Origin: Lentzea sp.
GTDB taxonomy: Bacteria; Actinomycetota; Actinomycetes; Mycobacteriales; Pseudonocardiaceae
Length of the DNA stretch: 5,270 bases
NCBI GenBank assembly: GCA_030146905.1
Contig: JASLAV010001262.1
Coordinates: 1-5,270, forward strand
Direction: 5' to 3'
Numbering within the stretch: position 1 is the first letter of the stretch; the number at the start of each line of letters is the position of its first letter. Shown piece after piece: positions 1 through 5,270 of the stretch. Both the position numbers and the translations under genes were made by a program. The notes below the pieces were generated by a model. That model was not told the origin of the DNA and made no database searches. It saw only the letters and a list, made by a program, of their open reading frames with translations.

Positions 1-1119
1 TTCCAGGTGCTGCCGTGGCAGACACCGGAGGGCACGAACTACTCGGCGCGCATGTTCTGCGACATCACCATGCCGGACGGCTCCCCGTCGTGGGCCGACC
101 CGCGCCACGTGCTGCGCCGCACCCTGTCGAGGGCCAGCGAAGCCGGGTTCACCTGCTACGTCCACCCCGAGATCGAGTTCTTCCTGCTCAAGGGCCTGCC
201 CGCCGACGGCAGCGAACCGGAGCCCGCGGACAACGGCGGGTTCTTCGACCAGACCTCCCACGAGACCGCCACGCACTTCCGCCGCCACGCCATCGAGGCG
301 CTGGAGGCGATGGGCATCTCCGTCGAGTTCAGCCACCACGAGGGAGCGCCCGGCCAGCAGGAGATCGACCTGCGCTACGCCGACGCGCTGACCATGGCCG
401 ACAACGTCATGACGTTCCGGTACCTGGTGAAGGAGGTCGCGATCACGCAGGGCGTGCGCGCCTCGTTCATGCCCAAGCCGTTCTCCGACCAGCCCGGCTC
501 CGGCATGCACACCCACTTCTCGCTGTTCGAGGGCGACCGCAACGCGTTCTACGACGAAGAGGACCCGTACCAGCTCTCCGACATCGGCAAGCAGTTCGTC
601 GCGGGCATCCTCAAGCACGCGCGCGAGATCTCCGGCGTCACCAACCAGTGGGTCAACTCGTACAAGCGGCTGATCGTCGGCGGTGAGGCACCCACAGCCG
701 TGTGCTGGGGTCACGCCAACCGCTCCGCGCTGGTCCGCGTGCCGATGTACTCGCCCGGCAAGTCGTCCTCACGCCGCGTCGAGGTCCGCTCGCTGGACTC
801 CGCGTGCAACCCCTACCTGGCCTACTCGGTGGTGCTGGCCGCCGGCCTCAAGGGCATCGAGAAGGGCTACGAACTGCCGCCGCCCGCCGAGGACGACGTG
901 TGGTCGCTGACGGACCGCGAACGCCGCGCCGCCGGCTACGCGAACCTGCCGCAGAACCTCGGCGAGGCCCTCACCGAGATGGAGAACTCGGAACTGCTCC
1001 CCGAGGCACTGGGCGAGCACGTCTACGACTTCTTCCTGCGCAACAAGAGGACGGAGTGGGACGCGTACCGTCGAAGCGTCACCCCGTACGAGTTGCGCAC
1101 ACTTCTTCCGGTGCTGTGA
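1..1119 (+). CDS. glnA2: GlnA2-type glutamine synthetase family protein, 5'-partial
   Basis: This is a class I glutamine synthetase-like ligase, which joins ammonia or an amine to the gamma-carboxyl of glutamate using ATP in the cytoplasm. The reading frame is open from base 1, so the N-terminus lies outside the window. By comparison with remembered mycobacterial GlnA2 (about 446 aa), roughly 75 residues are missing, and 372 are present. Visible family motifs are HPEIEFF (163-183, metal-binding Glu), GQQEI (352-366), PGSGMHTH (493-516, metal-binding His), the GGEAP active-site flap Glu (685-687), NRSALVRVP (718-744) and NPYL (808-819). The adenylylation-loop Tyr of GlnA is Trp here (901-903), as I recall it is in GlnA2 of Mycobacterium, so GlnE control is unlikely. 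Some Streptomyces GlnA2/GlnA3 enzymes are gamma-glutamylpolyamine synthetases, so polyamine glutamylation is a real alternative to glutamine synthesis. The family is certain. The GlnA2 subgroup is well supported by near-identical stretches. The substrate is unknown. Confidence 0.95.
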   Translation, partial: FQVLPWQTPEGTNYSARMFCDITMPDGSPSWADPRHVLRRTLSRASEAGFTCYVHPEIEFFLLKGLPADGSEPEPADNGGFFDQTSHETATHFRRHAIEALEAMGISVEFSHHEGAPGQQEIDLRYADALTMADNVMTFRYLVKEVAITQGVRASFMPKPFSDQPGSGMHTHFSLFEGDRNAFYDEEDPYQLSDIGKQFVAGILKHAREISGVTNQWVNSYKRLIVGGEAPTAVCWGHANRSALVRVPMYSPGKSSSRRVEVRSLDSACNPYLAYSVVLAAGLKGIEKGYELPPPAEDDVWSLTDRERRAAGYANLPQNLGEALTEMENSELLPEALGEHVYDFFLRNKRTEWDAYRRSVTPYELRTLLPVL

Positions 1120-1121
1120 GG
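1117..1121 (+). promoter_or_regulatory. Shine-Dalgarno-like site of the fusion gene, overlapping the glnA2 stop
   Basis: TGAGG (GAGG complementary to the 16S 3' end) overlaps the TGA stop of glnA2 and lies 8 nt before a TTG codon at 1130. That spacing favours TTG 1130 as the start. An in-frame GTG at 1139 would be 17 nt away, which is long for this site. The overlap with the upstream stop suggests translational coupling within one operon. Confidence 0.5.
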
Positions 1122-1129
1122 CCGATACG

Positions 1130-4100
1130 TTGCTTTCCGTGACAGAGGTACCCCAGTTCCAGCCGACGATCTGCGCGTGCACGGTCGCCACCGCGGCGGA
1201 GCTGCCCGCGGTCAAGGTCCTGTCCAGCTCGTTCCTCGCCGAGCACCCGGAGGGCCGGTTCGTCGCGCTCGTCGTCGACGCGCAGTCCGAGCACTCCGGA
1301 CCCGGCCTCATCACGCCGATGGACATCGGCGTCGACGAGTCCGAGCTGCACGTGCTCGCGACCTCGATGGACGCGGCCGAGCTCAAGGCCGCCATGGTGC
1401 CGCGGCTGCTCGAGGCGCTGCTCTCGCAGGGCATGCCCGTGCTGTACCTCGACCCGTGGGTCCAGGTCTTCGGATCGCTCACCAAACTCGTGATGGAGGC
1501 GCTGCGCAACGCACCGGTCGTGCTGCTGCCGCGCACCCTGCGGCCGCTGCCGTCCGACGGGCTGCAGCCAGGACCCGCAGAACTGCACGAACTCGGCGCG
1601 TTCGACCCCGGTTTCATCGCGGTCGGCGAAGGCGCCGAGCCCTACCTGACGTCGCTGGACATGCCGGCGATCGTGCCGCACCACGTCGTGCGCGACGCAC
1701 GCGTCGGCGTGTCGGTGTGGAACGTGACCGACCGGCCGCTGCACCGCACCGAGTCCGGTTCCCTGGCCGTGGTCGGCCAAGACCTCCTCACCGTGCACTT
1801 CCGCGGATTCGACCCGCGCAGGCCGTGGCTGCTGTCCGCCGAATTCGCCGAACGCCCCCGTGTGCTGCTGTCCGAACACACGGAGGTCGCCGAGCTCTGC
1901 ACCGCCTACCGCGCCGAACTCGTGCGGTGCGGCTGGACCGCCGCGCCCGTGCCGTACCGGTTCGACTCCCTGATCGACGGCACCCAGATCCCGTCCGAGC
2001 TGCGCGCCGACTACCGGTCGTCGAGGCTCACCCCGCCACCCGCGTTCGGCGAGGACGGCGGCGGCGGGTTCCTCACCTGGGCGTGCGAACCGACCGCGAG
2101 CGGCGGCACGCGCTGGGCCGACGCCGTGTGGCGCGCCGACCAGGCACTGCAACAGCAGTTCCCCGCACCCTTCGGCGCGGACGCCGACGCCTGGCGCGAG
2201 TGGTGCGCGGGAGTGGGCGTCGCCTCCGGCCGGCTGCCGGTACCCGCCGTCCCGCAACCCCGCTCGGAAGGCCCCGCGCTGCTCGACCAGCTCGGAGTCT
2301 CCGTCGTGGGCACCGGACCGCTGGCGGAGCTGGTGCTCGCCGCCGCACGCGCGTCCGGACTACCGGTGTCGACCTCCGCCGGCTACCCCGTCGTGGTGCG
2401 CACCTCACCCGACGACGAGGTGCCCCCTGGCCGGTTCGTCGTCGAGGTCGCGCTGGACGCCACCGCCGCCGACGACCGCACGGGCGTGAACGAGCTCTGG
2501 CTGTCGTCCGACCTGTCCCGAGCCGCCGCCGAACGCATCGGCGGCCCCATCGTGCGCGTGGTCCCCGTACCCGTGCACGACGTCGGCCCCCGCGAGCACG
2601 AGTCCGGCGACGTGGTCGTCTTCGCGGCGATCGCGGACCACGAACTCGACCGCCCCGGCAACGTCCTCGGCGCCGTGTCCGCGTTCATCAGCGCGTTCCC
2701 CGACCGCGCGGACGTCGAGCTGAAGATCGCCGTGTCCGGCGCGTTCGAACACCCCGAGGCCGCCGAGCGGCTGCGCCTCGCCACGGCATCCGACCAGCGG
2801 ATCTCACTGGTCGAAGACGACGACGTGTGCCTGACGGCCGACGCCGTCGTGTCACTGCACCGCGGTGGGGCCGACGACCGCATCGCACTGCGCCTGGCCG
2901 AACTGGCCGCGCGCGGCGTGCCGATCGTGGCGTCGGACCACGGAGCCGTCGCCGAACTGTTCGGCAAGACGGCGGTCCTCGTGCCGTGCCACCAAGGCGC
3001 CGAACCCGACATCCAGGCCGCCTCTCGGTTGCTGCGCTCGCTGGCCGACGACCTGCCCACCGCCGCCGCACTGGGCGCCGCCGGCCGTGAACACGTGCTG
3101 TCCGTGCGGTCCGTCGCACGCGTCAGCGAAGTCCTCCGCGAACGCGTCGAACACGCGTACCGGGGATGGCGGGCACGCCGGCCGAAGCCGAAGTCCGAAG
3201 TCGACCCGATGCTCGCGCTCCAGTCGGCCAAGCACGCCCTGCTGCGCCAGCCCAACGTGGACGGCCCCCACCGGACACCGATGGCACCCGCGCTGCGCAA
3301 AGTCGTGCTGCGCGCGCTCGACCACTACGACAACCACATGCGCCAGGTGCTGCACACCCTGATCGACGGGGTCGAGCGCACCGTGTCCGAGCTGGTCAAC
3401 CGCCAGGACGCGCTCAAGACCGGCGTCGGCGCCGGCGAGCTGGAACTGCTGCGCGCCGAGGTCGAGCAGGTCGCGGAACGCCAGTCGCACTTCGCCGACC
3501 AGCTGATCGGCATAGACGACGGCGTCGTGCGCGTGCGCGCGGACATGGCAGGCCACGGCCGGCGCCAGCGCGACGTCGAGGACGCCGTCGTCGCCGAAGC
3601 CGCCAAACGCGCCAAGGCGACGGACGTGCTGGCCGAACGCATCGACAAGCTGACCATGGCCCTGGACCGGACGCTCGACCGGATCGACACCCTCGAGTCC
3701 AAGGTCGTCGAGGTCTTCCGCGAGCGCGACACACGCCTCGACGTCGCGATCCGTGCCGCCAACCACGCACAGCAGACCGCGGACGCGTTGCGGCGCGTGG
3801 TCGTTCGTCAGCACGAAGCCTCCGGCGACGCACCCGCGGTGCGTTCATCGCTGGTGCTGTGCGACGCGGGCATGCTGCGACTGCCCTCCGACGACGCGTT
3901 CATGCTCCCGCTGCTGTCGTCCAACGGCGTGTGGGAACCGGAGCTCGCGGACCTGCTCGACTCCGTCCTGGAACCGGACGGGATCTTCCTCGACGTCGGC
4001 GCGTACGTCGGCTACCACTCCCTCAGGGTGCTGTCCCGTCTCGGCCTGATGGGCGCCGTCGTCGCCGTCGAACCCGACGCCTCGGCCGCCGCGCTGCTCA

Positions 4101-4669
4101 GGCACAACGTCTCGGCGAACCTGCCCGCCGCCGTCGCCTCCCGGCTGACCGTGATCGAGGGCGCGGCCTGGGAGAGCGCGGGCGAACTGGCCGCCTCACC
4201 GACGCTGACCGGTGGCGTGTCCGTCTCGCCGCTGGCGGCGGACGCCGCGGAGGACGTGGCACGAGTCCGGTCGGTGCGCCTGGACAAGGAACTCGAAGAC
4301 ATCGCCCTGGTTCAAGGCATGAAGCTCTCCGTCGTGCGGGTCGACACGCCTGGACGAGGTCATCGGGCACTGGCCGGGCTGGTCCGGCTGCTGCGCCGCG
4401 ACCGGCCGCACGTGTTCCTGGAGTTCTCCGCGACCTCGACGGCCGACTTCGGTGACGATCCGGTGACGGTCTTGAAGGAGTTCGGCGTCTGGGGCTACGA
4501 CCTGGTGCCGCTGGCCACCCGTCAGGCGGCCTCTCCCGACCAGATCGTGCGGGCGATGGAGGGCCTTCGCTCCGTCACGCTGTGGCTCCGGCCGCGTCCT
4601 GTCGGGGCCAAGCCGGCCGTGCCGACACCGTCGGTGCCGATCAAGCAGCCCGCTGACCAGGCGATTTGA
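1130..4669 (+). CDS. Multidomain GT8-like / GT4-like glycosyltransferase - coiled coil - FkbM methyltransferase
   Basis: An 1179-aa protein with three enzyme-like domains. Residues ~10-290 resemble the GT-A fold (GT8-like) domain of actinobacterial and proteobacterial glycan proteins: an ICxCTVAT-type N-terminus, LYLDPW at 105-110, DPGFIAVG at 159-166, SVWN near 195-198, and HFRGFDP at 223-229. A helical part follows, with FLTWACEP at 314-321. Residues ~385-677 look like a shortened GT-B/GT4 domain: SVVGTGP at 391-397, FAAIAD at 498-503, then VSLHR at 574-578 and a D583-x7-E591 motif. Residues ~690-900 are charged and helical, with leucine heptads clearest at 833-880. Residues ~905-1160 are an FkbM-type SAM methyltransferase: DVGAYVG at 955-961, acidic EPD at 981-983, and an altered late motif starting at D1072. 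The tail is Pro-rich. No signal peptide or membrane segment is visible, so it is probably cytosolic. The gene lies 10 nt after glnA2 and is likely co-transcribed. TTG 1130 is preferred for its SD spacing; GTG 1139 is possible. By family it should glycosylate and O-methylate a surface glycan or secondary metabolite. This is inference, because key catalytic positions differ from consensus. Domain families are assigned from remembered homologues: FkbM is secure, GT8-like and GT4-like likely. Confidence 0.85.
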   Translation: MLSVTEVPQFQPTICACTVATAAELPAVKVLSSSFLAEHPEGRFVALVVDAQSEHSGPGLITPMDIGVDESELHVLATSMDAAELKAAMVPRLLEALLSQGMPVLYLDPWVQVFGSLTKLVMEALRNAPVVLLPRTLRPLPSDGLQPGPAELHELGAFDPGFIAVGEGAEPYLTSLDMPAIVPHHVVRDARVGVSVWNVTDRPLHRTESGSLAVVGQDLLTVHFRGFDPRRPWLLSAEFAERPRVLLSEHTEVAELCTAYRAELVRCGWTAAPVPYRFDSLIDGTQIPSELRADYRSSRLTPPPAFGEDGGGGFLTWACEPTASGGTRWADAVWRADQALQQQFPAPFGADADAWREWCAGVGVASGRLPVPAVPQPRSEGPALLDQLGVSVVGTGPLAELVLAAARASGLPVSTSAGYPVVVRTSPDDEVPPGRFVVEVALDATAADDRTGVNELWLSSDLSRAAAERIGGPIVRVVPVPVHDVGPREHESGDVVVFAAIADHELDRPGNVLGAVSAFISAFPDRADVELKIAVSGAFEHPEAAERLRLATASDQRISLVEDDDVCLTADAVVSLHRGGADDRIALRLAELAARGVPIVASDHGAVAELFGKTAVLVPCHQGAEPDIQAASRLLRSLADDLPTAAALGAAGREHVLSVRSVARVSEVLRERVEHAYRGWRARRPKPKSEVDPMLALQSAKHALLRQPNVDGPHRTPMAPALRKVVLRALDHYDNHMRQVLHTLIDGVERTVSELVNRQDALKTGVGAGELELLRAEVEQVAERQSHFADQLIGIDDGVVRVRADMAGHGRRQRDVEDAVVAEAAKRAKATDVLAERIDKLTMALDRTLDRIDTLESKVVEVFRERDTRLDVAIRAANHAQQTADALRRVVVRQHEASGDAPAVRSSLVLCDAGMLRLPSDDAFMLPLLSSNGVWEPELADLLDSVLEPDGIFLDVGAYVGYHSLRVLSRLGLMGAVVAVEPDASAAALLRHNVSANLPAAVASRLTVIEGAAWESAGELAASPTLTGGVSVSPLAADAAEDVARVRSVRLDKELEDIALVQGMKLSVVRVDTPGRGHRALAGLVRLLRRDRPHVFLEFSATSTADFGDDPVTVLKEFGVWGYDLVPLATRQAASPDQIVRAMEGLRSVTLWLRPRPVGAKPAVPTPSVPIKQPADQAI

Positions 4670-4694
4670 CTTCGTTCCTCCCGGTGAGTAACTT
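4666..4694 (+). promoter_or_regulatory. rrn promoter P1 (distal), -35 overlapping the upstream stop codon
   Basis: TTGACT (4666-4671) and TAACTT (4689-4694) are separated by 17 bp, a near-consensus housekeeping-sigma promoter. The -35 covers the TGA stop (4667-4669) of the fusion gene. Expected transcription start is near 4701. It is weaker than the next three by its -35 match, and no transcript evidence is available, but its position fits an array of tandem rrn promoters. Confidence 0.55.
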
Positions 4695-4728
4695 ACTTCG
4701 AGTCGCCAGCGAGACCCCCGGAACGAAG
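4670..4728. repeat. Perfect 9-bp inverted repeat with a 41-bp gap
   Basis: CTTCGTTCC (4670-4678) and its exact reverse complement GGAACGAAG (4720-4728) enclose the P1 -10 region and end 3 bp before the P2 -35. There is no T-run after the right arm, so it does not look like an intrinsic terminator. It could be a protein-binding pair, a weak long stem in read-through RNA, or chance. Confidence 0.35.
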
Positions 4729-4731
4729 CGG

Positions 4732-4760
4732 TTGACACCGCTGAACGGGCCGGGTAAAGT
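4732..4760 (+). promoter_or_regulatory. rrn promoter P2
   Basis: A perfect TTGACA -35 (4732-4737) and TAAAGT -10 (4755-4760) are separated by the optimal 17 bp. Expected start is near 4767. The stretch around the -35, TTGACACCG, is repeated exactly 100 bp downstream in P3. By hexamer match it is the best promoter of the array. Actinobacterial rRNA promoters of this type are normally modulated by ppGpp, CarD and RbpA; no such site is claimed here. Confidence 0.8.
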
Positions 4761-4831
4761 ATCACGGCGTCAAACCCCCAGAAGTGAATGAACGGCCTAC
4801 CGTGCTGTCCGGGATCCGAAAAGACCCCGAT

Positions 4832-4861
4832 TTGACACCGGAAAAGCCTCTCGGATAACTT
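4832..4861 (+). promoter_or_regulatory. rrn promoter P3
   Basis: A perfect TTGACA (4832-4837) is followed by GGATAACTT. The -10 can be read as GATAAC (4854-4859, 16-bp spacer) or TAACTT (4856-4861, 18-bp spacer). Expected start is about 4866-4868. It shares CGATTTGAC with P1 and P4 and TTGACACCG with P2. Confidence 0.7.
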
Positions 4862-4913
4862 CTGAACCAAGCCAAAAACTGAATGCGAAGCGAGTTTGCG
4901 CGGAGCCCAGATC

Positions 4914-4945
4914 AGCGAAAACGCCGATTTGACAAAGCGAAAACG
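4914..4945 (+). repeat. Direct repeat AGCGAAAACG x2 bracketing the P4 -35
   Basis: Two identical 10-mers start 22 bp apart (4914 and 4936), about two helical turns, with the P4 -35 hexamer between them. The core CGAAAACG appears a third time in the boxB-like hairpin at 4987-4994. This may be a binding site for a regulator, or A-rich upstream-element-like sequence, or simple composition. Confidence 0.5.
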
Positions 4946-4958
4946 AACTGGCTAAGCT
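4929..4958 (+). promoter_or_regulatory. rrn promoter P4 (proximal)
   Basis: A perfect TTGACA (4929-4934) and TAAGCT (4953-4958) are separated by 18 bp. Expected start is near 4965, leaving a leader of about 180 nt that still includes the boxB/boxA site. The -35 is flanked by two copies of AGCGAAAACG (4914-4923 and 4936-4945). Confidence 0.7.
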
Positions 4959-4982
4959 TTCAACACAAGCCCCGAGAGAAAG

Positions 4983-4998
4983 TCTCCGAAAACGGAGA
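4983..4998 (+). promoter_or_regulatory. boxB-like hairpin of the rrn antitermination site
   Basis: TCTCCG (4983-4988) pairs perfectly with CGGAGA (4993-4998) around an AAAA tetraloop. It lies 18 nt before boxA, matching the boxB-then-boxA order of bacterial rRNA leaders. All four promoters lie upstream, so every transcript carries it. The boxB role is inferred from position; the hairpin itself is directly visible. Confidence 0.6.
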
Positions 4999-5016
4999 TC
5001 GGATCCGGTGAGCGCG

Positions 5017-5030
5017 TGTTCTTTGAGAAC
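5017..5030 (+). promoter_or_regulatory. boxA-type rrn antitermination element
   Basis: TGTTCTTTGAGAAC, followed by TCAACAG, matches the conserved actinobacterial rRNA leader element and is similar to the E. coli boxA core TGCTCTTTAACA. As RNA, boxA binds NusB/NusE (S10), which helps polymerase resist Rho and pausing through the rRNA genes. It lies about 117 nt before the 16S 5' end. Confidence 0.75.
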
Positions 5031-5062
5031 TCAACAGCGTGCCGAAACACAGCCAGTAATAT

Positions 5063-5086
5063 GAATACTCCTCGTCAGGAGTATTC
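5063..5086 (+). other. Perfect 10-bp leader hairpin upstream of 16S
   Basis: GAATACTCCT (5063-5072) and AGGAGTATTC (5077-5086) form a perfect 10-bp stem with a CGTC loop. It lies between boxA and 16S. Only a short CCTTT follows, with no long T-run, and the location inside an rRNA leader argues against a terminator. A role in pre-16S folding or RNase processing is plausible. Confidence 0.65.
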
Positions 5087-5109
5087 CTTTGAGTAGATAT
5101 ACCAGATTG

Positions 5110-5128
5110 CCAGACATATTCCGTCTGG
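5110..5128 (+). other. Small leader hairpin next to the 16S 5' end
   Basis: CCAGAC (5110-5115) pairs with GTCTGG (5123-5128) around a 7-nt loop, about 18 nt before the mature 16S start. It may compete with the long processing stem formed with the 3' flank of 16S. That alternative cannot be judged without the downstream sequence. Confidence 0.4.
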
Positions 5129-5146
5129 AGCGATCAAACACAATCC

Positions 5147-5270
<124 letters not shown>

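Larger units (their letters stand above)
4670..5146 (+). other. rRNA operon promoter and leader region
   Basis: This 477-bp gene-free stretch has visibly lower GC and more A/T runs than the flanking coding DNA. It carries tandem promoter pairs, a boxB/boxA-like antitermination site and leader hairpins, and ends at the 16S rRNA 5' end. No credible small ORF with a ribosome binding site was seen on either strand. The 5' halves of the long pre-16S processing stem (RNase III) should lie roughly within 5087-5146, but the pairing partner downstream of 16S is outside the window, so it cannot be drawn. Confidence 0.85.

Noticed and set aside
1..6. Truncated glutamine synthetase pseudogene
   Set aside because: The frame is open at base 1 and the protein begins mid-motif as in intact homologues, so the missing N-terminus is simply outside the window.
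1079..2257. 392-aa antisense ORF
   Set aside because: It lies fully opposite the fusion gene and 3' glnA2. It is Arg/Gly/His-rich low-complexity translation typical of high-GC shadow frames, with no domain recognised.
2852..3814. 320-aa antisense ORF
   Set aside because: Shadow of the fusion gene's coding frame, repetitive Val/Asp/Gln composition, no family motif.
3166..4455. 429-aa same-strand ORF in another frame
   Set aside because: Arg/Ala/Pro-rich composition from the +1 frame of the fusion gene; overlaps the recognisable FkbM motifs in the real frame.
4755..4774. Minus-strand promoter (TTTGAC on the reverse strand at 4769-4774)
   Set aside because: No -10 at proper distance; the nearest TA-rich hexamer is only about 7 bp away.
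4196..4870. 224-aa antisense ORF reaching into the rrn promoter region
   Set aside because: Its start would lie among the rRNA promoters, it has no recognisable domain, and the rest is antisense to the FkbM domain.
5063..5090. Intrinsic terminator at the 10-bp hairpin
   Set aside because: The stem is perfect but lacks a T-run, and termination just before 16S would silence the rRNA operon.

Overview
The window comes from a high-GC actinomycete of the order Pseudonocardiales. The coding part has strong G/C bias at third codon positions. The first bases of the 16S rRNA gene at the right edge, including the V1 loop, look like the Saccharothrix/Lentzea/Lechevalieria group. That placement is from memory of 16S sequences and was not searched.

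Layout, all on the + strand. (1) 1-1119: the C-terminal five-sixths of a GlnA2-type glutamine synthetase paralogue, cut by the window edge. (2) 1130-4669: an 1179-residue multidomain protein, probably in the same operon, with a 10-nt gap and a Shine-Dalgarno-like sequence overlapping the glnA2 stop codon. From N to C terminus it holds a GT8-like (GT-A fold) domain, a reduced GT4-like (GT-B fold) domain, a long helical/coiled-coil segment and an FkbM-family SAM-dependent methyltransferase domain. (3) 4670-5146: an rRNA operon control and leader region with no protein gene. It has four tandem sigma-70-type promoters, a boxB-like hairpin plus boxA antitermination site, and a perfect 10-bp hairpin before the 16S start. 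(4) 5147-5270: the first ~124 nt of 16S rRNA.

The most unusual object is the 1179-residue fusion. In each of its three enzyme-like domains the expected motif is changed: DPW where a DxD is expected, D-x7-E where E-x7-E is expected, and DTPGRG where D-x-E-G-x-E is expected. It may be a divergent surface-glycan glycosyltransferase/methyltransferase, or partly a pseudoenzyme scaffold. No substrate can be read from the sequence.

The second point of interest is the packed rrn control region. The first promoter's -35 hexamer overlaps the stop codon of the fusion gene. There are repeated promoter-proximal words and no visible intrinsic terminator separating the protein operon from the rRNA operon. 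The two halves are probably functionally unrelated (nitrogen/polyamine metabolism and glycan modification versus ribosome synthesis), but they are transcriptionally adjacent.
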